Part shown: piece by piece, positions 29,536 through 38,523 of the stretch | How the letters are laid out: every line of letters begins with the position of its first letter | How positions within the stretch are numbered: the stretch's first letter is position 1 | NCBI GenBank assembly: GCA_001797675.1 | Contig: MGQB01000023.1 | Location: 186,001-250,000, forward strand | DNA from: Deltaproteobacteria bacterium RBG_13_43_22 | GTDB taxonomy: Bacteria > Desulfobacterota > RBG-13-43-22 | Direction of reading: 5' to 3' | DNA length: 64,000 bases | The notes under the pieces: model-generated | The model's input: only the letters and a program-made list of their open reading frames with translations | Database searches by the model: none | What the model was told of the DNA's origin: nothing | Position numbers and translations under genes: made by a program

Positions 29536-30471
29536 ATGAAACACAAAATTTCCGTAATCGGTGCCGGCAATGTGGGGGCCACTGCGGCCCAGCGGATAGC
29601 TGAAAAAGAACTGGCGGATGTGGTTCTGGTGGATATTTTGGAGGGAGTCCCTTTTGGCAAGGCCCTGGATTTATCGGAAGCCGCCCCGATTGAAAAACAT
29701 GACGCCCATCTGACCGGTGCCAATGATTATGAGGCCACCAAGGACTCCGATGTCATCATCATCACTTCCGGCATCCCCAGAAAACCGGGAATGAGCCGGG
29801 ACGACCTGCTGGCCACCAATGCCACGATCATGAAGTCTGTAGTCGACCAGGCCGTTCAGTATTCCCCCCAAGCCGTTTTGGTCATCGTCAGCAATCCTTT
29901 GGATGCCATGTGTCACGTGGCCTTCGAAACCAGTCAATTTCCCAAAAACCGGGTATTGGGTATGGCCGGGGTATTGGATTCAGCCCGTTTTCGGACTTTC
30001 ATCGCCCAGGAACTGAATGTCTCCGTGGAAAACACCCACGCCTTTGTTCTCGGCGGACATGGAGACACTATGGTCCCTCTCCCTCGCTTTTCAACCGTTT
30101 CCGGGATCCCCATTACCGAACTGATGGATCAAGCAACCATCGAACGTTTGGTCAAACGGACCCGGGAAGGCGGGGCCGAGATCGTCAGCCTGCTTAAGAC
30201 CGGCAGCGCCTACTATGCCCCGGCTTCGGCGGCCTGCGAAATGGCCGAAGCCATTATCAAAGATAAGAAAAAAATACTGCCCTGTGCCGCCTATCTGACC
30301 GGCGAATACGGAATTAATAATCTATTTATCGGAGTGCCGGTAAAACTGGGGAAAGAAGGCATCGAAGAGATTATTCAGATTAAACTGACTCCTGAAGAAG
30401 ATGCGGCCTTGAAAAAATCGGCCGAAGCGGTCAAAGGTCTGGTGGAGGCTATGAAGAAACTGGAGGTATAG
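29536..30471 (+). CDS. mdh: Malate dehydrogenase (LDH-like type)
   Basis: This enzyme interconverts malate and oxaloacetate with NAD in the TCA cycle or its reductive branch. The Rossmann motif is [13 protein letters not shown] (about 6-18). The substrate loop [15 protein letters not shown] carries the arginines expected for malate rather than lactate. The catalytic histidine is in [16 protein letters not shown] (about H174), and the D-R pair is in [13 protein letters not shown]. The 311-residue length is normal. AAGGAG lies 9 bases before the ATG. Confidence 0.96.
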   Translation: MKHKISVIGAGNVGATAAQRIAEKELADVVLVDILEGVPFGKALDLSEAAPIEKHDAHLTGANDYEATKDSDVIIITSGIPRKPGMSRDDLLATNATIMKSVVDQAVQYSPQAVLVIVSNPLDAMCHVAFETSQFPKNRVLGMAGVLDSARFRTFIAQELNVSVENTHAFVLGGHGDTMVPLPRFSTVSGIPITELMDQATIERLVKRTREGGAEIVSLLKTGSAYYAPASAACEMAEAIIKDKKKILPCAAYLTGEYGINNLFIGVPVKLGKEGIEEIIQIKLTPEEDAALKKSAEAVKGLVEAMKKLEV

Positions 30472-30683
30472 CTCATTAAGGGAAGGGGGGATCCTCCTCT
30501 TTTAAAGAATCCATTAATTCCGATTCAGCCGGTTTTTAAATTGTAAATATGAGGCCAAATATTGCCCTCCGATCGTCTGAATGCAAAATGGTTTCATTCT
30601 TCAAAACGATCCGGATTTTTCCCGGCCTCAAAAGGCGGCCTCAGGTGGAGTCTTTTTATAATCAGTGGGCCTGACGCGAACCG

Positions 30684-30851
30684 TCACAGAAGATCAGTCA
30701 CGTTGATTTCAAGCATTTTCACCGAGGCCAAAATTCGCTCTACATTGCGGTCAACAGCCGGCATCCCTCCGGAGAGAGCTTTCAATTCTTCGGCTTCCTT
30801 TTTGATGGCTTCAATTCTAACCGCCATTTTTTCTATCTTTTCCCGATTCAT
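30684..30851 (-). CDS. Small helical protein paired with CoA ligase (paralogue 1)
   Basis: This is a 55-residue, probably helical and coiled-coil protein of a family I do not recognise. The sequence centre EELKALSGGMPAVDRNVERI closely matches the protein at 35147-35362 (ELKGLGGEMPVIEKNVKAM), and both end with a similar segment (VKMLEINVTDL against IHVLKFGVSDV). Each follows a phenylacetate-CoA ligase-like gene. GGGAGGG lies 7 bases before the ATG at 30851, so the gene is well supported despite its size. A partner or regulatory role with the ligase is inferred. Confidence 0.75.
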   Translation of the reverse strand: MNREKIEKMAVRIEAIKKEAEELKALSGGMPAVDRNVERILASVKMLEINVTDLL

Positions 30852-30941
30852 CTGATACCCTCCCAATCCATTTATCGGGGAATGATCTAATTTTCGGCTA
30901 TCTCAGTGTCCATCCTGAGACTTCCGATTTCCGGATGAGCT

Positions 30942-32291
30942 CTATCCTACCTTTCTTAAATCTTTGAAACGTTTCGCTTTCACATCATAACGGGGAAGTG
31001 AATTAATCGTGTGAACTTCAATATGATAACCCAGGTTCGTCTTAAGACGCAGTTGATCCTGAAGCTGCCTTAGAATTTGCTGTCGATTCCCTTCCTGTCC
31101 AGGCAAGAGTTCGATTTTAAGAGTTATATCATCTAAATCCCCCTTCTTGGACACTACGACCTCATATTCATTACCCAGCCCATTGATAGAGCGAACGACC
31201 TCCTCTATGGCCGATGGAGCCACTAAAACCCCTTTTATTTTGGTGATATCGTCCGTTCGGCCGATGACCCCTCCTTTGATGATCCGGAAGGTTCTCCCGC
31301 ACCCGCAGAAAAAATCAGCCCATTCGGCCACATCCTTGGAATCAAACCGTATGCAGGGTTGGGCCATTCGATCCAGGGCGGTAATAACGATCTTGCCTCT
31401 TCTCCCGGAATCCTCGATCAACTCCCCGGTCGTCAAATCCTCCAACTGGACCATAAAGAGGGCCTCGTTTACATGCAGCCCTCCGGGCTGTTCCAAACAT
31501 TCAAAGCCCCAGGCCCCGATTTCAGTCGCCCCCACGTGATCATAAACCTTGGCCCCCCAAGCCTCCTCCATGCGCCGCTTGGTGGAAGGAATGCTTGCTC
31601 CGGGTTCTCCGGCACAAGTAATTTTTTTGATATTCAGATCTCCGGCAGGTTCGATCCCCAACTTTTTACGTGCTGTATCAGCCATCCCCAGGACATAAGT
31701 AGGGGTGGCCATCATCGCCGAAGCTTTCAATTCTTTCATTTTCAATATCCGGGCTTCGGTATCGAGAACCCCACCGGGAATAACTTCACATCCCAATTTC
31801 TCGGCGGCATAATGACCCGCCCAGAAGGCCACAAAAATATTATACCCAAAGGGAATAAAGACCCGGTCCTTCCTTCTATATCCCTGGGCATAAAGTATGG
31901 TAGCCCAGGCTTCAGCCCACCATTCCCAGTCCTGCCAGCTATCGGCCTGGTAGACCGGTACCCCTGTCGTCCCGCTGGTTTGATGAAACTCGGTCACCTC
32001 TTCCAGAGGAACACAAAGGGCATCTCCATAGGGAAATGGCTCCTTCCTTTGGATATCTCTCATCATGGACTTTTCCACCTTCGGCACTTTGGCCACATCC
32101 TTGTAAGTCTTGATATCCCCCGGCTCAAGACCCGCTTCTTGATAAAGTCTTCTGTGGAATTTTGATCGCTCAAAGGCCCAGGACAGAATCTTTTTGAACT
32201 TTTTAACCTGTAAGGCCCTCAACTTTTCTTGAGGAAGCCGTTCCAAAACGGGATTCCAATACCTCGTTGCCTCTTTATTGGAGATCTTCAT
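30942..32291 (-). CDS. Phenylacetate-CoA ligase-like adenylate-forming enzyme (1)
   Basis: An acyl-CoA synthetase of the PaaK family (449 residues) that activates a carboxylic acid with ATP and CoA. Motifs: TSGTTGVPVYQ (P-loop-like, about 105), GVLDTEARI and ATPTYVLGMAD in the core, YDHVGATEIGAWG (the A5 region), and the C-terminal IGRTDDITKIKGVLVAPSAIEEVV with an AMP-ligase-C domain. True substrates of this clade vary (phenylacetate, other arylacetates, short acids). It lies in the minus-strand operon downstream of the Mo oxidoreductase/ferredoxin pair and is followed by the 55-residue partner gene. It is a paralogue of the enzyme at 35355-36686. Confidence 0.9.
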   Translation of the reverse strand: MKISNKEATRYWNPVLERLPQEKLRALQVKKFKKILSWAFERSKFHRRLYQEAGLEPGDIKTYKDVAKVPKVEKSMMRDIQRKEPFPYGDALCVPLEEVTEFHQTSGTTGVPVYQADSWQDWEWWAEAWATILYAQGYRRKDRVFIPFGYNIFVAFWAGHYAAEKLGCEVIPGGVLDTEARILKMKELKASAMMATPTYVLGMADTARKKLGIEPAGDLNIKKITCAGEPGASIPSTKRRMEEAWGAKVYDHVGATEIGAWGFECLEQPGGLHVNEALFMVQLEDLTTGELIEDSGRRGKIVITALDRMAQPCIRFDSKDVAEWADFFCGCGRTFRIIKGGVIGRTDDITKIKGVLVAPSAIEEVVRSINGLGNEYEVVVSKKGDLDDITLKIELLPGQEGNRQQILRQLQDQLRLKTNLGYHIEVHTINSLPRYDVKAKRFKDLRKVG

Positions 32292-32450
32292 CTTATCTCT
32301 TCTCTAAGGAATAAAAATTGGTCATTCTCTCAAAGCGATAGGAAAAAATCCTGTTATTAAGAGGCTCGGAAAAGTATTGACTAAATTTTGCAGCCTGGGA
32401 CCGGGGAGTCCTTCAATTTCATGTCAAGACTATTTTAAGACCCTCAATAA

Positions 32451-32897
32451 TTAATCAACTTCAAATACTGCCGCAATATTTTTCCGGCCGCCGACCTGAA
32501 TACATCCGGTCGGACAGACACTCATGCAGGCCGTCTGTTTATTTTCCGCCAATCTCTCGATACATAGATCGCATTTCACAGCGATTTCCCGCTTATCGTC
32601 AAATTGCATGGCGCCGAACGGACAGGCCTCCAAACAGGCCTGACAGCCGATACAGAGATCGTTATCGATCAGAACAATACCCTGGGCGTTTCTGCTAATG
32701 GCCTTTTCAGGACAAGCCTCCCGGCAGGGGGGCTTGGCACAGTGATGGCAGTATTGGGGAATATAATCCGGGGAATCCTCGATCACCCTTACCAGTCTAG
32801 GCCCCACACCCAGACGATGCTCCTGCTTACAGGCCACCTCACAGGCATGACAGCCCATGCAATCTTTTTTTATAAAAACAAGAGAAACTTTATCCAT
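32451..32897 (-). CDS. Ferredoxin subunit of molybdopterin oxidoreductase
   Basis: This is a 148-residue iron-sulfur subunit. Cysteine groups CMGCHACEVAC, CHHCAKPPCREACP, CIGCQACLEACP and CDLC...CMSVCPTGC supply up to four [4Fe-4S] clusters. There is no signal peptide. It starts 1 base after the stop of the catalytic subunit gene, so the two are coupled and the protein is almost certainly that enzyme's electron-transfer partner. Confidence 0.93.
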   Translation of the reverse strand: MDKVSLVFIKKDCMGCHACEVACKQEHRLGVGPRLVRVIEDSPDYIPQYCHHCAKPPCREACPEKAISRNAQGIVLIDNDLCIGCQACLEACPFGAMQFDDKREIAVKCDLCIERLAENKQTACMSVCPTGCIQVGGRKNIAAVFEVD

Positions 32898-32898
32898 C

Positions 32899-35001
32899 TT
32901 AGGTCCTCCTCGGGCAGGGTGATATGTTGCATAAACAGACCCTCAGATTGGTTGATCCGATGGCCGGGTCAAGGGTTTCGTAGGCATTGTCCGTCAGGAT
33001 ATTAGCATTGGAGATATCCCATCCGTGATCCGGCGTCTTTATCTCCGGGAACCACCACCCATGTTCGGCCACAATGACCCTGGGATCGATATGTTTATTC
33101 AATTTAGCCCGCTGTTTTATACGGCCTCTCGGCGAGGCAATATAAACCCATTGTCCCTCTTCAATGTCATGCTTCCGGGCCGTATCCGGATGAATCTCTA
33201 CGATGGGATCGGGCCGGATTTCCCTCAGCCAGGGGATGTTCCGGTTGGCCGCATGGAAGAAAGTTGGGGTCCGCAAACCGGAGTTGAAAATGTAGGGGAA
33301 GTCTTTGGCAACCTCCGGCTTGGAAACCGGGCTTTCGGCAACTTCATCATATTTAGGCAGGGGATCATATCCCCAACCCTCCAGAATGGTCGAATAAACT
33401 TCCAATTTTTTGGTAGGGGTTGAAAAACCCCTCTGTTGGTATTTCCGATAGACCATTTCACCCTGGAGATACCCTTTCTCTTTAAACTGCTCCCAGTTCA
33501 GTCCGGAGGGTTCAAGCAGCCAATCCAAGGCATCCTCGACGGTGGGCCACCATTCCTGTCCCATTCTCTTGCCTAATTCCATCCAAATTTTATGGTCCTG
33601 CCAGGCCTCCCCTATTTCCACGCACTTCTGCCGGGCCAAAACAAAACCATGCCTTTTCCAGTTGTCGGCCACATGATTCTGTTCCAGCCAGGTCCCGGCA
33701 GGCAGGAAAATGTCGGCCAGTTCCGTCGTCGGGGTCTGGAAAAAATCGATCATGGCCAGGAACTCGATTTGCTTGAGGGCCTCATAGGCCTCTCTGGCGT
33801 TGGCCCTGGTGACCACCGGATTGGTGCCACCGAGGATCCCGGCCTGAATGGGATAGGGTTGGCCGGTCAGGATGGCGTCCCAGGCTTTTTTGGGATTGAT
33901 AAAGGCCACCCTGGCCCCGAGTGGAAAATCCTTTCCACCCAATCTCTTGTCTCGTTGCTCCCTGGAAAGATCCCGGTGTCTGGCGAATTCAGCTACGGTC
34001 CGAGTGGGGGGATTGACGAACAAAACATTTCCCCCGGGCACATCCAGATTGCCGGTAATCCCCATCAAGGCAGTCGTCGCCCGGGTATAATTGGCGCAGT
34101 TGTTGTTCTGTTCCGTGGGGACTCCCCAATGGATTAAGGCCGGTTTGATAGACCCATACATCCTGGCCGCTCTTCGGATCAGGTCTTTATCAATCCAGGT
34201 AATCTCCTGAACTTTTTCCGGCGGATAGGCCATCACCCTTTCCTTCCAGGCCTCCCAGCCGTTGACATAATTTTCGACAAACTCCTTATCATAAAGTTCC
34301 TCTTCGATGATCACCTGGTTAAAACCCAAAGCAAGGGCTGCATCCGTCCCCGGACGGATTTGCAGCCAAAAATCCGCTTTGTTGGCTACAAATCCCTTAC
34401 GAGGATCGATGCAGATCAGCTTGGCCCCTTTTTTATAAGCCCGCCAGAAACCCTCGCCTTTGTATTCGTCCGGATTGGTCCATTGAGGATTGCAGCCCCA
34501 CATAACGATTAATTTCGGCCCTCCCTCATAGTCCCCTATCGGCAGCGAACCGGCCGTAATCAGGGTCGAAGCGACCCTGGAAACATAACACATATGCCCG
34601 GCGGTCAAAACATTGGGAGTCCCCAGGAGGTTGGCAAACCGGTATAAATGACTTTCATAATCCCTTCCCGTTCCCTGACCGACAACAATGGATTCGGGAC
34701 CGTATTCGGCCATGACCGTTTTGAATTTTTGGGCGACCGTATCCAGGGCCTCATCCCAGGAAATGCGCTCCCATTTTCCGCTGAGTTTCCCGCCGACTTT
34801 TTTCATCGGATAAACCACCCTATCGGGATGGTAGGCCAGTTGGGTGATGGCCAAGCCTTTACTGCATAAGGTGCCGTGGCTTATGGGTGATTCCGGATCC
34901 CCTTCCACCTTGACCACTTTGCCGTCCGAAACGGTGGCGATGACACCGCACCCGCCATGGCAGCTACGGCAAGCCGTTCTGATCTTCCGCCCTTCTTTCA
35001 T
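32899..35001 (-). CDS. Molybdopterin oxidoreductase catalytic subunit (phenylacetyl-CoA:acceptor-like)
   Basis: A 700-residue DMSO-reductase-family protein without Tat signal. The N-terminal cluster is CRSCHGGCGVIA...TLCSKG. The substrate pocket has GHMCYVSR, whose cysteine is a candidate Mo/W ligand. WGCNPQWTNPDEY and IRPGTDAALALG are typical, and the molydopterin-binding domain starts near 580 (PYIFNSGLRTPTFFHAANRNIPWL). Association with PaaK-type ligases and a ferredoxin recalls phenylacetyl-CoA:acceptor oxidoreductase (PadB/PadC), which alpha-oxidises arylacetyl-CoA anaerobically. This link comes from context, not from a decisive motif. AAGGAGG precedes the ATG. Confidence 0.85.
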   Translation of the reverse strand: MKEGRKIRTACRSCHGGCGVIATVSDGKVVKVEGDPESPISHGTLCSKGLAITQLAYHPDRVVYPMKKVGGKLSGKWERISWDEALDTVAQKFKTVMAEYGPESIVVGQGTGRDYESHLYRFANLLGTPNVLTAGHMCYVSRVASTLITAGSLPIGDYEGGPKLIVMWGCNPQWTNPDEYKGEGFWRAYKKGAKLICIDPRKGFVANKADFWLQIRPGTDAALALGFNQVIIEEELYDKEFVENYVNGWEAWKERVMAYPPEKVQEITWIDKDLIRRAARMYGSIKPALIHWGVPTEQNNNCANYTRATTALMGITGNLDVPGGNVLFVNPPTRTVAEFARHRDLSREQRDKRLGGKDFPLGARVAFINPKKAWDAILTGQPYPIQAGILGGTNPVVTRANAREAYEALKQIEFLAMIDFFQTPTTELADIFLPAGTWLEQNHVADNWKRHGFVLARQKCVEIGEAWQDHKIWMELGKRMGQEWWPTVEDALDWLLEPSGLNWEQFKEKGYLQGEMVYRKYQQRGFSTPTKKLEVYSTILEGWGYDPLPKYDEVAESPVSKPEVAKDFPYIFNSGLRTPTFFHAANRNIPWLREIRPDPIVEIHPDTARKHDIEEGQWVYIASPRGRIKQRAKLNKHIDPRVIVAEHGWWFPEIKTPDHGWDISNANILTDNAYETLDPAIGSTNLRVCLCNISPCPRRT

Positions 35002-35040
35002 TTTTGCCTCCTTCTTTACATTAACGATGCAGGGTATTTG

Positions 35041-35104
35041 ATACTGGATACTGGATGCTGGATTTTTATCCAGTATCGGTCTTTGGTTTTATCCAGAATC
35101 CAGA
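35041..35104. repeat. Heptamer arrays in inverted order (ATACTGG / ATCCAGA)
   Basis: ATACTGG, ATACTGG, ATGCTGG run from 35041 to 35061. The opposite-strand equivalents ATCCAGT (35068-35074) and ATCCAGA, ATCCAGA (35091-35104) follow, so the region can fold. It lies between the small-protein gene and the Mo oxidoreductase gene of the same operon. Confidence 0.65.
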
Positions 35105-35146
35105 ATCGCCCTGTTTGAAGCAATTAATCCCGAGTCACTTAAAACT

Positions 35147-35362
35147 TTAAGAAAAATTCTCAGACTTGGCAACCTCGGCCACATCCGAAACCCCGAACTT
35201 CAGGACATGAATGAAACTCATCATGGCCTTGACATTTTTCTCTATGACCGGCATCTCCCCGCCTAACCCCTTCAACTCGATCAAGAGCTGTTCCAGTTGA
35301 TCAATGATGGTCTTCATCCCGTCCAGATTTACCCGTTCCTCTTTTTCTCTTGGCTTACCCAT
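35147..35362 (-). CDS. Small helical protein paired with CoA ligase (paralogue 2)
   Basis: A 71-residue protein homologous by eye to the 55-residue protein at 30684-30851 over about 45 residues, including ELKGLGGEMPVIEKNV and VSDV. It is rich in Leu, Glu and Lys in a coiled-coil-like pattern and has no cysteine motif or signal. It overlaps the end of the upstream ligase gene by 8 bases. GGGAGG lies upstream of the ATG. Repetition of the ligase-small protein pair within one operon argues for a functional complex. Confidence 0.75.
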   Translation of the reverse strand: MGKPREKEERVNLDGMKTIIDQLEQLLIELKGLGGEMPVIEKNVKAMMSFIHVLKFGVSDVAEVAKSENFS

Positions 35363-36686
35363 CGGCCTTATCCTCCCTGAGATCTTTAAACCTCTTTGAT
35401 TTTAGAGTGTATCGAGGAAGTGATCCGGGTAAAACAGACTCGATCCGGAACCTCAGATTGGTTTTAGTCTTGAGTCTTTCCGAGATCCGTCTGTTAAAAA
35501 CCTTACTTGGTTCGACCCCCATTTCCTCTTGAGGCTCTACCCTGAGGGTAATTTCATCCATGAGACCTTCGCGTTGGACTACAATTTCATACTCCACGAT
35601 TTCAAGAAATTCCCGTCTGACGATTTCTTCTACAGCGACCGGGGTAAACAGGACCCCGCGGATTTTTCTCAAGTCATCGGCTCGTCCGGCGACTTCGGCA
35701 ATTTTCTTGGAAGTTCGTCCGCAAGGACATCCGTTTCCCCCCTGTCGCACCACATCCTTGGTGTTAAACCGGATTAAAGGGAAAGAGCGTCTGCCGAGAG
35801 GAGTCACCACCGCCACACCCAGTTCCCCTGGACCAACCTCTGTGGTCAAGGTTTCCATATCCAGGATCTCCACCAGGAAGAAAGGCTCTATAATGTGCAG
35901 ACCATTTCGTTCTTCGCACATGGCGGCCCAGGCGCAGGGTTCGGTTCCCCCAATGTGGTCATAGACCTCGGCCCCCCACGATTGCTCCAACCTCTCACGG
36001 GTAGCCAAAGGCAAAGGTTCCCCGGCGCAAAGCATCCTTTTTATTCCTATGGTTCTGGGATCAATTCCCATTTTGAACGCCTCTTCAGCCAGATGAAGGC
36101 CGTAGGTGGGCGTGCTCAGAAGGGCAGTGGCCTTCAATTCCAATATCTTGCTGATTCGGTCTCGGGTATCCAGGGCTCCTCCGGGAACCACCTCACAACC
36201 CAGTTTTTCCGCGGCATAATGACCCTCCCAAAAGGCCACGTAGACATTATAGCCAAAGGGAACAAAAACACGGTCGGTTTCCCGGAATCCGGCCATCCAG
36301 AGTATATGACACCAGACTTCCACCCTCCACTGCCAGCTTTCATAGGATTCAGGGACATAAACCGGTTTCCCCGTGGTCCCCGAAGTCTGTCGGAAATCGG
36401 TAACCTCCTTCAATTCCACTCCCAACATTTCTCCATAGGGGAATGGGGATTTACCCTCCTGGGCCTTTCGGAGATCCTCCTTGTCGATCAGGGGAAGCCG
36501 CCGGACCGTTTCGAGGCTGGTAATGTCTTCGGGGAAAACATCCTTTAACTGCTTCTGATAAAAAACAGAATGCTCTTTGGCATACCCAATCAGCTTCCGA
36601 AAGTTCTTGAGCTCCATGGCCAATAACTGTTCCGGAGCCGACTTCTCCAGCAAAGGATTCCAATATTTTCTGTTTTGTTCCTTCAT
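35355..36686 (-). CDS. Phenylacetate-CoA ligase-like adenylate-forming enzyme (2)
   Basis: A 443-residue PaaK-family acyl-CoA synthetase and a clear paralogue of the enzyme at 30942-32291 (shared RQTSGTTGKPVYVPESYESWQWR, FGYNVYVAFWEGHYAAEKLGCEVVPGG). The A5 motif is YDHIGGTEPCAW, and the C-terminal VAGRADDLRKIRGVLFTPVAVEEIV is present. Two ligases in one operon suggest two related acids or two steps. It follows the nitrilase gene (88-base gap) and overlaps the small partner gene. Confidence 0.9.
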   Translation of the reverse strand: MKEQNRKYWNPLLEKSAPEQLLAMELKNFRKLIGYAKEHSVFYQKQLKDVFPEDITSLETVRRLPLIDKEDLRKAQEGKSPFPYGEMLGVELKEVTDFRQTSGTTGKPVYVPESYESWQWRVEVWCHILWMAGFRETDRVFVPFGYNVYVAFWEGHYAAEKLGCEVVPGGALDTRDRISKILELKATALLSTPTYGLHLAEEAFKMGIDPRTIGIKRMLCAGEPLPLATRERLEQSWGAEVYDHIGGTEPCAWAAMCEERNGLHIIEPFFLVEILDMETLTTEVGPGELGVAVVTPLGRRSFPLIRFNTKDVVRQGGNGCPCGRTSKKIAEVAGRADDLRKIRGVLFTPVAVEEIVRREFLEIVEYEIVVQREGLMDEITLRVEPQEEMGVEPSKVFNRRISERLKTKTNLRFRIESVLPGSLPRYTLKSKRFKDLREDKADG

Positions 36687-36774
36687 CCTAAGAGGACCTC
36701 CTCTTATGGGCCGTTGGTGATTTGTTTATATTATGTTTTGTAAAAGATTGCTACTGGCATTTTTTAGGCGGAAA

Positions 36775-37731
36775 CTAAGTTGGTTCATCGGGTATGGTTT
36801 CGAATTTTTCAGGTTCTTGTTCGGGCTTCTGTATTGTGACAACACGGCGATGGGGGGATCGATTGACATGTAGTTGAAAAACATCCGGTCTTGAATAGTG
36901 CCCGGCCACATCACAAAGCGATTTGGCTGAAAAGATACGCTCCATCGAACATTCGGCCATGAGGATGGTCTCGCCTTGGGCCGGCCCGGCCATGATCTCG
37001 CCCCTGGGATCGATAACACAACTCTCTCCCGGATAACTGCCGGCCAAATCCTTGTACTTATCGGGAACGCGGTCAGGCGATAGTAAGGCACCCACATCGA
37101 TAACGTAGGCCCCTGATTGGGAGGCAAAGGCCCTGGACAAAAACAGGTGGCGTGAGGTGCTCATCCCAGGCCAGGCGGCCACATGGATTTGGGTGCCCTG
37201 GGCCATCAGGGCATAGCCGGGAAGGACCATGTTATGTTCCCAACAGTTGAGCCCGCTGATTCTGGCATAGGGGCGGTCGTAAACCAGAAGACTGCTTCCG
37301 TCCCCCTCGCCCCAGGCAGTACGTTCCCGGTGGGTGGGTTTGAGTTTTCGGTGACGGCCCAGGATCACTCCATCGCTGCCGATGAAAAGCAATGTGCAGT
37401 AAACCGTACCCTGGGTCTGGGGGTCCCGTTCGGCCACACCGATAACGACATCCATATGGGCCTGGCGAGCCGCCTCAGACAATCGATCGGTGGTAGGGCT
37501 GGGTATTTCAACCGCATTAGCCAGATATTCGGCGGCCATCGACCCCGTGGCCGAACCCCAAACGAAAAACGGATAACCGGGCAGCCATGATTCGCCGAAG
37601 GCGGCCAGGGTGGCGCCCTGTGCCCCCGCTTCCCGGATAAGGGAACAAGCCTTCTCGGTCGACGCCTCACGATCGAAATAAACGGGTTCAGCCTGAACTG
37701 CAGCAAGTTTGAACTGAGTATATTTTGCCAT
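36775..37731 (-). CDS. Nitrilase (carbon-nitrogen hydrolase family)
   Basis: This enzyme hydrolyses a nitrile to a carboxylic acid and ammonia through a Glu-Lys-Cys triad. The Glu is in AAFGESWLPGYP (about E46), the Lys in RHRKLKPTHRER (about K129) and the Cys in GLNCWEHNM (about C163). The CWEH rather than CWEN context occurs in aliphatic and arylaceto-nitrilases. The frame extends to 37797, but the ATG at 37731 follows AGGAGG and yields the standard N-terminus KLAAVQAEPVYFD. It is the first gene of the ligase/Mo oxidoreductase operon, which suggests it supplies the acid for CoA activation. Confidence 0.9.
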   Translation of the reverse strand: MAKYTQFKLAAVQAEPVYFDREASTEKACSLIREAGAQGATLAAFGESWLPGYPFFVWGSATGSMAAEYLANAVEIPSPTTDRLSEAARQAHMDVVIGVAERDPQTQGTVYCTLLFIGSDGVILGRHRKLKPTHRERTAWGEGDGSSLLVYDRPYARISGLNCWEHNMVLPGYALMAQGTQIHVAAWPGMSTSRHLFLSRAFASQSGAYVIDVGALLSPDRVPDKYKDLAGSYPGESCVIDPRGEIMAGPAQGETILMAECSMERIFSAKSLCDVAGHYSRPDVFQLHVNRSPHRRVVTIQKPEQEPEKFETIPDEPT

Positions 37732-38005
37732 ATTTAAATACCAACCTCCTTTGAGTGCCAATATCTCCCAGGGTTGACCAACAGCAGAGCTAAGCAACGG
37801 TCCGGACCTATGGAGCCGCCCGGCAAGGTAGCAACGCCGGCTCTGATTAGGAAGGGCCGCTTTTCGGCCTGAATCCGGCGTAGAGCCCTGTTATTATCTG
37901 TCTTATATTATATACATTTCCCAAAGCAGCCGAAAGTCGCAGACGGAAGAAAATGCAACCCCACCGGGTCGATACTACAATGAGACACTTAATATATAAC
38001 TGGTT

Positions 38006-38509
38006 TTAATTATTTATACCGGCCCTCATCATTCTTGAAACCACCAGGTGATGAAAAGGACGAATGATGTTAAAGTAAACCGGTCCGGTCCAATGCCTGA
38101 ACTTTACTAATGTGAAAACATGAAATCTTGTCAGGTTGTCTCCTAACGCCTCCGGGACTACACCAAAATAGGCTTTCAAATGTTTGTCTTCCGGTGTCTC
38201 CGAAACCCAATAGGTGTCTTCTTTTGCATTACGCACAATAAAAAAAGAAGCTTTTTCCCCAGGCCTAAACGAAAGCTCATCCGGTTTTATGGAAGGAAGT
38301 TCCTTCGGTTTTTCTTGTTTTTCTAAACCGAGAATATATACCAGAATTTCTCTGATTCGGAAGAGAAGCAATATCCACCATGGATAATAAGAAAGCATCC
38401 CGGAGATAAATTGTCTTAGACTTGCACTGCCATCAATGGTTTTGATGTCCGAATAGTCGATATTCTGGAAATATAGATCTAATTCCTTATATTTCTGTAT
38501 TTGTTCCAT
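38006..38509 (-). CDS. DUF2867 family protein
   Basis: A 167-residue protein resembling DUF2867, a domain also found fused to NmrA-like reductases. It has one hydrophobic region (WWILLLFRIREILVYILGL, about 43-61), a central FRPGEKASFFIVRNAKEDTYWV and the typical end GPVYFNIIRPFHHLVVSRMM. The function is unknown. It begins 14 bases after the methyltransferase gene on the same strand, probably in one transcript. Confidence 0.65.
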   Translation of the reverse strand: MEQIQKYKELDLYFQNIDYSDIKTIDGSASLRQFISGMLSYYPWWILLLFRIREILVYILGLEKQEKPKELPSIKPDELSFRPGEKASFFIVRNAKEDTYWVSETPEDKHLKAYFGVVPEALGDNLTRFHVFTLVKFRHWTGPVYFNIIRPFHHLVVSRMMRAGINN

Positions 38510-38523
38510 TCTTCATTCCAACG

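Noticed and set aside
31359-32165. 268-codon plus-strand frame opposite the first CoA ligase gene
   Set aside because: It is antisense to a gene with full family motifs and has a Pro/Gly/His-rich shadow composition.
37732-37900. Molybdenum-cofactor or other riboswitch in the nitrilase leader
   Set aside because: Several small GC-rich hairpins are present (for example GGCCG-CTTTT-CGGCC on the plus strand), but I could not match a riboswitch consensus.
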